DNA of 64,000 nucleotides from Pseudomonas sp. (GTDB lineage: Bacteria; Pseudomonadota; Gammaproteobacteria; Pseudomonadales; Pseudomonadaceae), in the NCBI RefSeq assembly GCF_030150285.1, contig NZ_JASLGE010000037.1, forward strand, positions 48,773 through 112,772, in the 5' to 3' direction. The notes beneath the pieces were generated by a model. It had not been told where the DNA came from, made no database searches, and worked only from the letters and a program-made list of their open reading frames with translations. Of the stretch, positions 8,220 to 17,139 are shown piece by piece (the first letter of the stretch is position 1; the number at the start of each line of letters is the position of its first letter). The translations under genes and the position numbers were made by a program.

Positions 8220-8885
8220 ATGGATAAATGGATCGCTTTAGTCAGAATCAAATTGCGCGAGCTCAACCTCACGCAAGAAAAGCTAGCCGAGCGCGTGGGG
8301 GCCTCCCAGGGCGGTGTCGGGCATTGGCTCAATAAACGCCGCCAGCCGGATCTGGAGACGATGAACAAAGTGCTGCAAGCCCTTGGGCTAGAGCACCTTG
8401 AAGTCGCTCTGGTCATTCGCGAGCGCAGTGCAATGGCTGACGAGTCGGCCGATGCCGATGACGCCTTTACCTATGATATTACCTCTGCCTACCGTTACCC
8501 GGTCAGTGACTGGTCGCGGGCAGGGCGTGTGCATGAGCAAGTGCGTGAGGCGGGCCCTCAGCCCGGCACGGTCTATGAAGTCAGTGATCATTACACCAAG
8601 GGCGCGGCCTTTTGGCTGCAAGTTACCGGCGATGCCATGACGGCCCCGGTGGGCATGAGTGTTTCCCGTGGGATGATGATTCTGGTGGACCCGGACATTG
8701 AGCCTGTGCCGGGCAAGATGGTGATCACCAGCACGCCGGACTCCGATGAAGTGACCTTCCGCCAGTTGATCGAAGAGAGCGGCCAGCGTTACCTCAAACC
8801 GCTCAACCCAACGTACCCAACGCGGCTGTTCGATGAGCACTGCCGGTTGATCGGGGTCGTGGTACAAGCTACCGCGAAGTTCTAA
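8220..8885 (+). CDS. XRE-HTH / S24-type repressor, PrtR-like, catalytic dyad lost
   Basis: A 221-residue two-domain repressor. The N-terminal Cro/C1-type HTH (about 1-65) has NLTQEKLAERVGASQGGVGH and WLNKRRQPD. The C-terminal half has the LexA/S24 fold pattern: LQVTGDAMTAPVGMS, then ILVDPDIEPVPGKMV, then EVTFRQLIEE. In active members the first motif is G-x-S-M and the last contains a lysine; here the serine is Ala and the lysine position is Arg. Self-cleavage is therefore unlikely. ATG 8220 (MDKW) is chosen because PrtR-type proteins start this way; an in-frame ATG at 8178 would add 14 residues. No prophage or pyocin genes are near. Confidence 0.85.
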   Translation: MDKWIALVRIKLRELNLTQEKLAERVGASQGGVGHWLNKRRQPDLETMNKVLQALGLEHLEVALVIRERSAMADESADADDAFTYDITSAYRYPVSDWSRAGRVHEQVREAGPQPGTVYEVSDHYTKGAAFWLQVTGDAMTAPVGMSVSRGMMILVDPDIEPVPGKMVITSTPDSDEVTFRQLIEESGQRYLKPLNPTYPTRLFDEHCRLIGVVVQATAKF

Positions 8886-8908
8886 TTACGCGCGTTGTGC
8901 ACGTCAAT

Positions 8909-8946
8909 AAAAAAGGCGAAGCCCGGTAACGGACTTCGCCTTTTTG
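8909..8946. terminator. Bidirectional rho-independent terminator
   Basis: An A-run, then GGCGAAG (8915-8921) pairing with CTTCGCC (8934-8940), then five T. The symmetrical A/T flanks allow it to end both the repressor transcript and the convergent liu operon. Confidence 0.85.
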
Positions 8947-8958
8947 TGTGGCGAGGGT

Positions 8959-10899
8959 TTACTCCAGTTCGATTAACACGGTGCCTTCGCTGACCATCTC
9001 ACCTTCCAGGCAGAGCAACGCTTTGATCACGCCGTCGTGGGGTGCGCGCAGGCTGTGTTCCATCTTCATGGCTTCCAGCACCACCAACTGAGTACCCGCC
9101 TCAACGGCTTGGCCAACTTCGACCAGGACGCGCACGATGCTGCCGTTCATGGGCGCGCTCAACCCGCCCTGCGGGGCGTGGCCGGCACTGGCGGCAGCAA
9201 TCGGGTCATGGCGCTTCACGCTGTGCAACTCACCGTCCCAACGCAGGTACAGCGTGTCTGCACGGAGCAAGGCCAGGTGCTGGCGGCGCACGCCGTCCTG
9301 CTCAATCAATAACTGTTCATCGCGCAAGGTGGCCGAGGACTCGCCCATGTGGATGACCTGTTGTTCGCCTTCGCAGCACAAGACCAGCAACGTGCTCGGG
9401 GGCAAGCCGCAGCGAAAGCCGTCTTGGGTGGCCCACGGTGAGGCCCGGTCATCTTCGCGTACCCGTGGCGTCTCGCTTTGTCGAAATGCTTCTGCTGCAG
9501 CCGCCCAGAATTGCGTAGGCAAAGGCTGCGCCGATGGCAGTAATTGCTCCTGATGGCGTGGGATAAAACCGGTGTCCAGTTCTGCCGCGGCGAAGGCCGG
9601 GTGGCCGACGATGCGGCGTAAAAAGGCGAGGTTGGTTTTCAAGCCGCCGATGGCGAACTCGTTGAGCATGGCCAGCAGCCGCAAACGGGCCTGCTCGCGG
9701 TCTTCGCCCCAAGCAATCAGTTTGCCAAGCATCGGGTCGTAAAACGGCGAGACCTCGTCGCCTTCGCTCACCCCGCTGTCAACACGACGTCCCGGCCCGG
9801 CAGCCGACTCGCGGTACACCTCAAGACGCCCGGTTTGCGGGAGGAAATCTTGGTCCGGGTCTTCGGCATATAAACGCACTTCAATGGCGTGGCCGTGCAA
9901 AGGGACTTGCGCCTGGCTGATTGGCAGCGCTTCGCCACGGGCGACGCGGATTTGCCAGTCCACCAGGTCCAGCCCGGTGATGGCTTCTGTGACGGGGTGT
10001 TCCACTTGCAAGCGGGTGTTCATCTCCATAAAGAAGAACTCGCCACGCGCATCCAGCAGGAATTCGACCGTGCCAGCGCCCACATACCCAATGGCCTGTG
10101 CTGCGCGCACGGCGGATTCGCCCATGGCCTGGCGCTGTTCGAGGCTCAAGCCCGGGGCCGGTGCTTCTTCAACGACTTTTTGATGGCGACGCTGGATCGA
10201 GCAATCACGCTCATTGAGGTACAGGCAATTGCCGTGTTGGTCTGCGAACACCTGGATCTCAACGTGGCGCGGTTTGAGCACGTACTTTTCGACGAGCATC
10301 CGCGCATCGCCAAATGACGACAACGCTTCGCGCTGTGCCGAGGCCAACGCTTCGGCCAGTTGGCTGACGTCTTCCACCACTTTCATGCCTTTGCCGCCAC
10401 CGCCTGCCGTAGCCTTGAGCAGCACCGGGTAGCCGATGCGCTCAGCGGCCACGCGGAAGGTCTCCAGGTCCTGGGCTTCGCCGTGATAGCCCGGCACCAG
10501 GGGCACACCTGCCACTTCCATCAAGGCCTTGGCGGCAGATTTGCTGCCCATGGCATCTATGGCCGAGGCGGGCGGGCCGAGAAAGACCAGACCGGCCGCT
10601 TCGATGGCGCGGGCAAAACTGGCGTTTTCAGACAAAAATCCGTAGCCGGGGTGGATGGCTTGCGCGCCGCTGGCCTTGGCGGCGGCAATCAACTTGTCAA
10701 TGTGCAAGTAACTGTCGGCCGCCTTGCTGCCGCCCAGGTCGACGCAGATATCAGCCTCGCGGCAATGCCGCGCCTCGCGGTCAGTGGCGCTGTGAACGGC
10801 GACGGTCTGCAGGCCCAGGGCCTTGGCGGTACGCATGACGCGGCAGGCAATTTCACCGCGGTTGGCCACCAATAGGGTGGTGATAGGACGGGCGCTCAT
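8959..10899 (-). CDS. liuD: Methylcrotonyl-CoA carboxylase, biotin-containing (alpha) subunit
   Basis: A 646-residue biotin carboxylase plus biotin carrier subunit. With LiuB it carboxylates 3-methylcrotonyl-CoA to 3-methylglutaconyl-CoA. The order is: biotin carboxylase N-domain (LLVANRGEIACRVMRTA), ATP-grasp (GGGGKGMKVV near residue 160; EMNTRLQVEHPVTE near 285), and a C-terminal biotinyl domain with the biotin lysine in EAMKMEHS. ATG 10899 overlaps the liuC stop (ATGA) and has AGGAG upstream; an upstream ATG in frame would add 12 residues and is less likely. It is the last gene of liuABCD. Confidence 0.95.
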   Translation of the reverse strand: MSARPITTLLVANRGEIACRVMRTAKALGLQTVAVHSATDREARHCREADICVDLGGSKAADSYLHIDKLIAAAKASGAQAIHPGYGFLSENASFARAIEAAGLVFLGPPASAIDAMGSKSAAKALMEVAGVPLVPGYHGEAQDLETFRVAAERIGYPVLLKATAGGGGKGMKVVEDVSQLAEALASAQREALSSFGDARMLVEKYVLKPRHVEIQVFADQHGNCLYLNERDCSIQRRHQKVVEEAPAPGLSLEQRQAMGESAVRAAQAIGYVGAGTVEFLLDARGEFFFMEMNTRLQVEHPVTEAITGLDLVDWQIRVARGEALPISQAQVPLHGHAIEVRLYAEDPDQDFLPQTGRLEVYRESAAGPGRRVDSGVSEGDEVSPFYDPMLGKLIAWGEDREQARLRLLAMLNEFAIGGLKTNLAFLRRIVGHPAFAAAELDTGFIPRHQEQLLPSAQPLPTQFWAAAAEAFRQSETPRVREDDRASPWATQDGFRCGLPPSTLLVLCCEGEQQVIHMGESSATLRDEQLLIEQDGVRRQHLALLRADTLYLRWDGELHSVKRHDPIAAASAGHAPQGGLSAPMNGSIVRVLVEVGQAVEAGTQLVVLEAMKMEHSLRAPHDGVIKALLCLEGEMVSEGTVLIELE

Positions 10900-11714
10900 G
10901 AGCGGGGCTCCTGAAGCTGAGGGTCGGCTTGCCAACTGGGGGGGCGTTTGTTCAGGAAAGCACGCAAGCCTTCCTGACCTTCGGCGCTGACCCGAATCCG
11001 GGCAATGGCATTTTCGCAGTAACGGCGAATGGCTGGGGTGGGGGCACCGTGGCTGACTTCACGTAACAGGTCTTTGGAGGCGCGCATGGCCTGAGGGCTG
11101 TTCAGCAGCAGGTTATCGACCCAGCGGTTCACCTGGGTTTCCAGGTCGGCCAGCGGGTAGCACTCTGCTATCAGCCCCAATTCACGGGCGCGCTCACCAC
11201 TGAAGCGTTCGGCGGTGAGGGCATAACGGCGGGTGGCACGCTCGCCAATGGCTTGCACCACAAACGGGCTGATCACGGCCGGTGCGAGGCCGATGCGTAC
11301 TTCCGACAGGCAAAACTGCGCATCGTCGGTGCCGATGGCCATGTCGCAGGCGCTGATGAGCCCGAGCGCACCGCCGTAGGCCGCACCTTGCACCACCGCC
11401 AGGGTCGGAATTTTCAGTTTGGCCAGGTTGTACATCAACTCGGCCAGGTGCCGCGCGTCATCGAGGTTGGTTTGATAGTCGAGCTCGGCCGATTGCTGCA
11501 TCCAGGCCAGATCGGCTCCTGCACTGAAATGCTTGCCGCGCCCGCGCAGGACCAGAAAGCGCAGCCTGGAATCACCTTGCACCGCGTGCAGGGCGAGGAT
11601 CAGCTCGCGGATCATTTCGGCATTAAAAGCGTTGTTCTTTTGCTCGCGACTCAACCACAGGGTGGCAAAGCCCCGGGGGTCGGTGTGCAGTTCGAGGGTG
11701 TTGAAATCAATCAT
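10896..11714 (-). CDS. liuC: 3-Methylglutaconyl-CoA hydratase
   Basis: A 272-residue crotonase-fold enzyme that hydrates 3-methylglutaconyl-CoA to HMG-CoA. The oxyanion-hole motifs GKHFSAGADLAWM and VVQGAAYGGALGLISACD are present. ATG 11714 (MIDFNTLEL) is preferred over upstream starts because an AGGA site precedes it and the added residues have no family resemblance. It begins 41 bases after liuB and overlaps liuD by four bases, consistent with co-transcription. Confidence 0.93.
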   Translation of the reverse strand: MIDFNTLELHTDPRGFATLWLSREQKNNAFNAEMIRELILALHAVQGDSRLRFLVLRGRGKHFSAGADLAWMQQSAELDYQTNLDDARHLAELMYNLAKLKIPTLAVVQGAAYGGALGLISACDMAIGTDDAQFCLSEVRIGLAPAVISPFVVQAIGERATRRYALTAERFSGERARELGLIAECYPLADLETQVNRWVDNLLLNSPQAMRASKDLLREVSHGAPTPAIRRYCENAIARIRVSAEGQEGLRAFLNKRPPSWQADPQLQEPRS

Positions 11715-11755
11715 GTCCGTCAGTCCTGAAGTGGCTGTACGTAAAAAATGGCGGA

Positions 11756-13360
11756 TTACATCCGAAACACACCGTAGCGGGTGGCGTTGATCGGGGCGTT
11801 CAAGGCCGCCGATAGGCCCAGGGCCAATACTTCGCGGGTGTGTGCCGGGTCGATCACGCCGTCGTCCCACAAGCGGGCGCTGGAGTAGTAGGGGTGGCCC
11901 TGTTGCTCGTACTGGTCAAGAATCGGCTGTTTGATGCCGGCTTCTTCCTGCGCCGTGAAGGGGGTGCCATTGCGTTCGGCCTGCTCGCGCTTGACTTGCA
12001 CCAGCACGCCTGCCGCTTGCTCCGCGCCCATCACACCGATACGGGCATTCGGCCACATCCATAAAAAACGCGGGTCATAGGCCCGTCCGCACATGCCGTA
12101 GTTACCGGCCCCGAAACTGCCACCGATGATCACGGTGAACTTCGGTACCTGGGCGCAGGCCACGGCCGTGACCAGCTTGGCCCCGTGTTTGGCGATGCCG
12201 CCAGCCTCGTACTTTTGCCCCACCATAAAACCGGTGATGTTTTGCAGGAACACCAAGGGAATGCCGCGTTGGCACGCCAGTTCGATAAAGTGCGCGCCTT
12301 TTTGCGCAGCCTCAGCGAATAGAATCCCGTTGTTGGCCAGAATCGCCACTGGGTAGCCGTGCAAGTGAGCGAAACCGCACACCAGCGTGGTGCCGAACAG
12401 CGCTTTGAACTCGTCGAAGACCGAGCCATCCACCAGCCGGGCAATCACTTCGCGTACATCGAATGGCTGTTTGGCATCGGCCGGAATGATGCCGTACAGC
12501 TCATCGCTGCTGTACAGCGGTGCGTGGGGGGCACGTTGTTGCAACTGGCCCTGTTTGCGCCAGTTGAGGTTCGCCACACTGCGCCGGGCCAAGGCCAGGG
12601 CGTGTTCATCGTTGTCGGCGTAATGGTCGGCCACGCCCGAGACCTTGCAATGCACATCGGCACCGCCCAGATCTTCAGCGCTGACCACCTCGCCGGTGGC
12701 GGCCTTGACCAGCGGCGGGCCCGCGAGAAAAATGGTTGCTTGCTGGCGCACCATGATCGCTTCATCGGCCATGGCCGGCACATAGGCCCCACCCGCTGTG
12801 CACGAGCCCATGACCACCGCGATTTGCGGGATACCTGCCGCGCTCATGTTGGCCTGGTTGAAGAAGATGCGCCCGAAGTGTTCACGGTCCGGGAACACTT
12901 CGTCCTGGCGTGGCAAGTTGGCCCCCCCCGAATCCACCAGGTAGATGCACGGCAGGCGGTTTTGCTCGGCGATGGTTTGCGCGCGCAGGTGTTTTTTGAC
13001 GGTCAGCGGGTAGTACGACCCCCCTTTGACGGTGGCGTCGTTGGCCACAATCATGCACTCCACGCCTTCGACCCGGCCGATACCGGCGATGATCCCGGCG
13101 GCCGGAACGTCTTCGCCGTACACGCCATAGGCGGCGAGCTGACTGAGTTCCAGGAACGGTGAACCGCTGTCAAGCAGGCGGTCAATGCGCTCACGGGGCA
13201 GTAGTTTGCCACGGGAGGTGTGGCGTTCCTGTGCTTTGGCCCCGCCGCCTTGCTGCACCTCGCTGAGCAGGGTGCGCAGGGCTTCGACCTGTTTGAGCAT
13301 GGCCTGGCGGTTGGTGCCGAAGTCGGCCGAACGCGGGTTGATCGTCGTCTTCAAAATCAT
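11756..13360 (-). CDS. liuB: Methylcrotonyl-CoA carboxylase, carboxyltransferase (beta) subunit
   Basis: A 534-residue biotin-dependent carboxyltransferase, the partner of LiuD. It shows the acyl-CoA carboxylase pattern: YLVDSGGANLPRQDEVFPD, GSCTAGGAYVPAMADEA, FLQNITGFMVG and GGSFGAGNYGMCGRAYDP. The length matches the family when started at ATG 13360 (MILKTT). The longer frame to 13453 runs into a repetitive stretch and is rejected. The gap to liuA is 152 bases, unusually long within this otherwise compact operon and filled with short repeats. Confidence 0.95.
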   Translation of the reverse strand: MILKTTINPRSADFGTNRQAMLKQVEALRTLLSEVQQGGGAKAQERHTSRGKLLPRERIDRLLDSGSPFLELSQLAAYGVYGEDVPAAGIIAGIGRVEGVECMIVANDATVKGGSYYPLTVKKHLRAQTIAEQNRLPCIYLVDSGGANLPRQDEVFPDREHFGRIFFNQANMSAAGIPQIAVVMGSCTAGGAYVPAMADEAIMVRQQATIFLAGPPLVKAATGEVVSAEDLGGADVHCKVSGVADHYADNDEHALALARRSVANLNWRKQGQLQQRAPHAPLYSSDELYGIIPADAKQPFDVREVIARLVDGSVFDEFKALFGTTLVCGFAHLHGYPVAILANNGILFAEAAQKGAHFIELACQRGIPLVFLQNITGFMVGQKYEAGGIAKHGAKLVTAVACAQVPKFTVIIGGSFGAGNYGMCGRAYDPRFLWMWPNARIGVMGAEQAAGVLVQVKREQAERNGTPFTAQEEAGIKQPILDQYEQQGHPYYSSARLWDDGVIDPAHTREVLALGLSAALNAPINATRYGVFRM

Positions 13361-13384
13361 GGTTTTGTTCCAGAAAGTTTGTAA

Positions 13385-13489
13385 GACAAGCGCTAAGCGC
13401 TCAGCGACAAGCGACAAGCAAAGAACGAGAGACCGAGAGACCGAGAGACTCATGCACTTGCTTGCAGCTTGAAACGTGCAGCTTGGAAC
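13385..13489. repeat. Short tandem repeats between liuA and liuB
   Basis: Three 8-base units GAGAGACC/GAGAGACC/GAGAGACT occupy 13427-13450. GCGACAA is doubled at 13404-13417. GCAGCTTGAAAC (13464-13475) recurs as GCAGCTTGGAAC (13478-13489) with a 14-base period. The stretch has the look of the simple CAGCTTG/CGACAAG filler seen between genes in many Pseudomonas genomes. Its function is unknown. Confidence 0.7.
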
Positions 13490-13512
13490 TTATTCTTAAC
13501 AACTGACGAAAT

Positions 13513-14676
13513 TCATTTCGTCTCGTTAAAGAGTTCGCGACCGATCAGCATTCGCCGGATTTCACTGGTGCCCGCCCCAATTTCATACAACTTGGCGTCA
13601 CGCAGCAGGCGGCCCGCCGGGAATTCATTGATGTAGCCGTTGCCGCCCAGAATCTGAATCGCGTCCAGAGCCATTTGCGTGGCGCGTTCGGCGCTGTACA
13701 GGATCACGCCTGCGGCATCCTTGCGGGTGGTTTCGCCGCGTTCGCAGGCCGCGGCCACCGCGTACAGGTAGGCGCGGCTGGCATTCAACTGGGTGTACAT
13801 GTCAGCGACTTTGCCCTGGATCAGCTGGAATTCGCCGATGCTCTGGCCGAACTGCTTGCGGTCATGGATATACGGCACCACCAGGTCCATACAGGCCTGC
13901 ATGATCCCGGTCGGGCCGCCCGAAAGCACCACGCGCTCGTAGTCGAGGCCGCTCATCAGTACTTTTACGCCGGCGTTCAGGCCCCCCAGCAAGTTTTCTT
14001 GCGGCACTTGCACGTCGTCGAAAAACAGTTCGCAGGTGTTCGAGCCGCGCATGCCGAGCTTGTCGAAATGGGTACTGCGGCTAAAGCCTTTCCAGTCGCG
14101 CTCGACGATAAAGGCACTGATGCCGTGGGCGTTTTTCTCGATATCGGTCTTGGCGTAGATCACGTAGGTGTTGGCGTCCGGGCCGTTGGTGATCCAGGTT
14201 TTGCTGCCATTGAGCACAAAGTGGTCACCGCGCTTGTCAGCGCGCAGCTTCATCGACACCACGTCAGAGCCAGCATTGGGCTCGCTCATGGCCAGTGCGC
14301 CGACATGTTCGCCGCTGATCAGCTTGGGCAGGTAGTTGAGTTTCTGCGCGTGGGTGCCGTTGCGGTTGATCTGGTTGACGCACAGGTTGGAATGCGCGCC
14401 GTAGGACAGGGCAACCGAGGCTGAGCCACGGCTGATTTCTTCCATGGCCACCACGTGGGCCAGGTAACTCAGCCCTGTGCCGCCGTATTCCTCTGGCACG
14501 GTGATACCCAGCAAGCCCATGTCACCGAACTTGCGCCACATATCGGCTGGAAACAGGTTGTCCTTGTCGATCTGAGCGGCGCGGGGTGCCAGTTCGCTGG
14601 CAACGAACGCCTGCACCTGGTCGCGCAGCATGTCGAGGGTTTCGCCCAGGGCGAAGTTCAGTGTCGGGTAGCTCAT
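13513..14676 (-). CDS. liuA: Isovaleryl-CoA dehydrogenase
   Basis: A 387-residue FAD acyl-CoA dehydrogenase, first gene of the liuABCD operon, oxidising isovaleryl-CoA to 3-methylcrotonyl-CoA. Family signatures are ALAMSEPNAGSDV, NGSKTWITNGPDA and QILGGNGYINEFP. A glutamate in GLDYERVVLSGG sits where isovaleryl-CoA dehydrogenase, unlike short-chain homologues, carries its catalytic base. Two 16-bp LiuR-type palindromes lie within 120 bases upstream of the start codon. Confidence 0.95.
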   Translation of the reverse strand: MSYPTLNFALGETLDMLRDQVQAFVASELAPRAAQIDKDNLFPADMWRKFGDMGLLGITVPEEYGGTGLSYLAHVVAMEEISRGSASVALSYGAHSNLCVNQINRNGTHAQKLNYLPKLISGEHVGALAMSEPNAGSDVVSMKLRADKRGDHFVLNGSKTWITNGPDANTYVIYAKTDIEKNAHGISAFIVERDWKGFSRSTHFDKLGMRGSNTCELFFDDVQVPQENLLGGLNAGVKVLMSGLDYERVVLSGGPTGIMQACMDLVVPYIHDRKQFGQSIGEFQLIQGKVADMYTQLNASRAYLYAVAAACERGETTRKDAAGVILYSAERATQMALDAIQILGGNGYINEFPAGRLLRDAKLYEIGAGTSEIRRMLIGRELFNETK

Positions 14677-14733
14677 GGGGCACCTTGATCGTTGTTCTTG
14701 TTAAGGGCGTTTACCGCGTCGCCAGGGGTAAGC

Positions 14734-14791
14734 TTTACGTTAACGTAAACTTGCGAACAAAGGCTGTCAATGACCTTTACGTTAACGTCAA
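14734..14791. promoter_or_regulatory. Two LiuR-type operators between liuA and the acyl-CoA ligase
   Basis: TTTACGTTAACGTAAA (14734-14749) is a perfect 16-bp palindrome. TTTACGTTAACGTCAA (14776-14791) is a one-mismatch copy. Their centres are 42 bases apart, close to four helical turns. They lie between divergent genes, so one MerR-type regulator (liuR, 18243-18638) could drive both liuABCD and the ligase. Promoter hexamers were not confidently placed. Confidence 0.85.
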
Positions 14792-14880
14792 CTTAGGCCA
14801 GAGTAATAACAGTTCTTCGAATGAGGCGGCGAGCGTGTGCGTCGTCCTCAGCTCCCAAAACAAGCACAAGAGGAGTTGTC

Positions 14881-16563
14881 ATGAAGTCGCAATCAGTCCC
14901 CAGTTACAGCCAGGGCGCACAAGACAAGGCGCTGCTGGCCATGACCATCGGTCAGGCGTTCGATCAAACGGCGGCGCGCTACCCGGACGGCGAAGCGCTG
15001 GTGGTGTGCCATCAGCGACAGCGGTACACGTGGGCGCAGTTGTCCCGGGCGGTAGACCTCCACGCCAAGGCGTTTCTAGCCCTGGGGCTCAAGTCCGGTG
15101 ACCGCATGGGCGTGTGGGCACCCAACTGCGCCGAATGGTTTATCAGCCAGTTCGCCAGCGCCAAGATTGGCGTCATTCTGGTGAATATCAACCCCGCCTA
15201 CCGGCTGTCGGAGCTGGAGTACGTGCTCAAGCAGTCGGCCTGCCAGTGGCTGGTGTGCGCGGGTGCCTTCAAGACTTCCGATTACCACGCCATGTTGCAA
15301 GCGCTGATCCCCGAACTGGGCGCACAACCCGCCGGGCAATTGGCCTGTGAGCGCTTCAGTGAGTTGCGCGGGGTGATCAGCCTCGATGCACAGCCGCCGG
15401 GTGGTTTTATTCCGTGGGCGCAGTTGTCTACGCTGGGGGCGGGTGTTACCGATGCCCGTCTGCAGGCGGGCCAAGCCGATGTGGACATCGACCACCCGGT
15501 AAACATTCAGTACACCTCCGGTACCACTGGCTTTCCCAAAGGGGCGACGCTCAGCCATCACAACATCCTTAACAACGGTTATATGGTGGGGGAAAGCCTG
15601 GGGCTGACGGCGCAGGACCGGCTCGTCATTCCCGTGCCGCTGTACCACTGTTTCGGCATGGTGATGGGCAATCTGGGCTGTGTGACCCATGGCACCACGA
15701 TGATTTACCCCGGTGAAGCGTTCGATCCCGGCTTGACCCTGCAAGCGGTTGCTCAAGAGCGCGCCACAGGGCTCTACGGCGTGCCGACCATGTTTATCGC
15801 TATGCTCGATCACCCGCAGCGGGCCGAGTTTGACGTGTCGACCCTGCGCACGGGCATCATGGCCGGTGCGACGTGCCCCATAGAAATCATGCGGCGGGTC
15901 ATCAGTGAAATGCACATGGGTGAGGTGCAAATTGCCTATGGCATGACTGAAACCAGCCCGGTGTCGGTGCAGACCGGCCCCGCTGACGAGTTGGAGTTGC
16001 GCGTCACCACGGTAGGGCGCACTCAGCCGCACCTGGAAAGCAAGCTGATTGACGCCGAAGGCAACATTGTGGCCCGTGGCGAGATCGGTGAACTGTGCAC
16101 CCGTGGCTACAGTGTAATGCTCGGTTACTGGAGCAACCCACAGGCCACGTTCGAGGCCATCGACGGCGACGGTTGGATGCACACCGGCGATCTGGCGCAG
16201 ATGGATGAGCAGGGGTACGTGCGCATCGTCGGGCGTAACAAGGACATGATCATTCGCGGTGGTGAGAATATTTACCCGCGTGAACTGGAAGAGTTCTTTT
16301 TTACCCACCCAGCGGTCGCGGATGTGCAGATCGTAGGCATACCGGATGCCAAATACGGTGAAGAGATCGTGGCCTGGATCAAGTTTCACCCGGGGCATTC
16401 GGCTAACGAGTTGGAGCTACAGACCTGGTGCAAGGCGCGCATAGCGCATTTCAAGACGCCGCGTTACTTCAAGTTTGTGGAGACGTTTCCCATGACCGTG
16501 ACCGGCAAGATCCAGAAATTCAAAATGCGCGAGATTAGCATCCAGGAGCTGGACCGACCGTAG
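14881..16563 (+). CDS. AMP-binding acyl-CoA ligase
   Basis: A 560-residue adenylate-forming enzyme that would activate a carboxylic acid to its CoA ester. Motifs present: YTSGTTGFPKGATLSHHN (P-loop), YGMTETSPVSVQ, GWMHTGDLAQMDEQGYV, GRNKDMIIRGGENIYPRELE and the C-terminal catalytic lysine in TVTGKIQKFKM. ATG 14881 follows AGAGGAG; the open frame upstream is not supported. It is divergent from liuA and shares its LiuR-type operators, so the likely substrate is an acid linked to leucine or isovalerate breakdown. Specificity cannot be read from sequence. No membrane anchor. Confidence 0.88.
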   Translation: MKSQSVPSYSQGAQDKALLAMTIGQAFDQTAARYPDGEALVVCHQRQRYTWAQLSRAVDLHAKAFLALGLKSGDRMGVWAPNCAEWFISQFASAKIGVILVNINPAYRLSELEYVLKQSACQWLVCAGAFKTSDYHAMLQALIPELGAQPAGQLACERFSELRGVISLDAQPPGGFIPWAQLSTLGAGVTDARLQAGQADVDIDHPVNIQYTSGTTGFPKGATLSHHNILNNGYMVGESLGLTAQDRLVIPVPLYHCFGMVMGNLGCVTHGTTMIYPGEAFDPGLTLQAVAQERATGLYGVPTMFIAMLDHPQRAEFDVSTLRTGIMAGATCPIEIMRRVISEMHMGEVQIAYGMTETSPVSVQTGPADELELRVTTVGRTQPHLESKLIDAEGNIVARGEIGELCTRGYSVMLGYWSNPQATFEAIDGDGWMHTGDLAQMDEQGYVRIVGRNKDMIIRGGENIYPRELEEFFFTHPAVADVQIVGIPDAKYGEEIVAWIKFHPGHSANELELQTWCKARIAHFKTPRYFKFVETFPMTVTGKIQKFKMREISIQELDRP

Positions 16564-16578
16564 CGCGGGTGGGGTAAA

Positions 16579-16650
16579 GATCGCGAGCAATCGAGCGTCG
16601 ACCGGCTACTCCTGCGGATGGCAGCGTTTGTAGGAACGAGCTTGCTCGTG
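16579..16650. repeat. REP pair in inverted orientation (REPIN-like)
   Basis: The right-hand unit TTGTAGGAACGAGCTTGCTC (from 16628) matches the common Pseudomonas REP consensus and folds on ACGAGC-TT-GCTCGT (16636-16649). The left-hand unit (16579-16617) has related sequence in inverse orientation (CCGCAGGAGTAGC when read on the minus strand). Such pairs are mobilised in trans by RAYT proteins; none is encoded here. It sits directly after the ligase stop. Confidence 0.65.
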
Positions 16651-16748
16651 ATCTTTTGATCTGGCTTTTGATCCAAGGGCCCCTTAAACCACGCTGGCCG
16701 ATCGCGGGGGGTGGGCTGGCTTGGGCTTGATCAAATGGCAGGCAAGAC

Positions 16749-16775
16749 AAAGGGGAGCCGAAGCTCCCCTTTAAT
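16749..16775 (-). terminator. CrcY terminator
   Basis: A perfect 10-bp stem AAAGGGGAGC (16749-16758) with GCTCCCCTTT (16763-16772). Read on the minus strand the loop is TTCG, a very stable tetraloop, followed by GTCTT. It ends the minus-strand sRNA and may also help end the convergent ligase transcript. Confidence 0.85.
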
Positions 16776-17130
16776 GTGTCATGCGTGCTCTTTTTTTATT
16801 ATTGAGGGGCGGTCTATTGTTGTTTTTGTACCGTGGCCCTTTGTTGCTGTTTAGGTGATCCCCATCCGGGATCAAGAGCAAACGTATTTTTTTGAGCGCT
16901 GATCCACTTTCATCACGGGCTATCAAACCTGTGATTCAACCTGTGCGGGTGCTACCTGAAGGTAGTTTTATTGTTCTCTGCCCGGTTGCGAGGTGGCCTT
17001 TGGCTCCTCGGAAAAGTAAACCTTCTCCAAAAAAATCTGTTAGCTGCGTCTCTGCCGTGTTGTTTTTGTTATGTCAGAGTCGTTTCGTATTGTTTTTATT
17101 ATGGGGCTGCAGTTTTTATTCTTGTTATGC
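16749..17130 (-). ncRNA. crcY: CrcY/CrcZ-family Crc-Hfq-sequestering small RNA
   Basis: About 380 bases on the minus strand between a sigma54 promoter and a strong terminator. The RNA carries repeated A-rich CA-motifs of the AAnAAnAA type: AACAAGAATAAAAA (near 17115), AATAAAAACAA (near 17093), AACAAAAACAAC (near 17063), AACAATAAAAC (near 16970), ACAAAAACAACAA (near 16820) and AATAATAAAAAAA (near 16797). Length, promoter class and motif content are those of the RNAs that titrate Hfq/Crc and relieve catabolite repression, switched on through CbrAB. Its place beside the HMG-CoA lyase gene is what I recall for CrcY of P. putida. No plausible protein lies in it. Confidence 0.9.
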
Positions 17131-17139
17131 CATAGAGAT

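Noticed and set aside
15076..16398. 440-codon minus-strand open frame opposite the acyl-CoA ligase
   Set aside because: Antisense shadow of a GC-rich gene; the plus strand carries complete adenylate-forming motifs.
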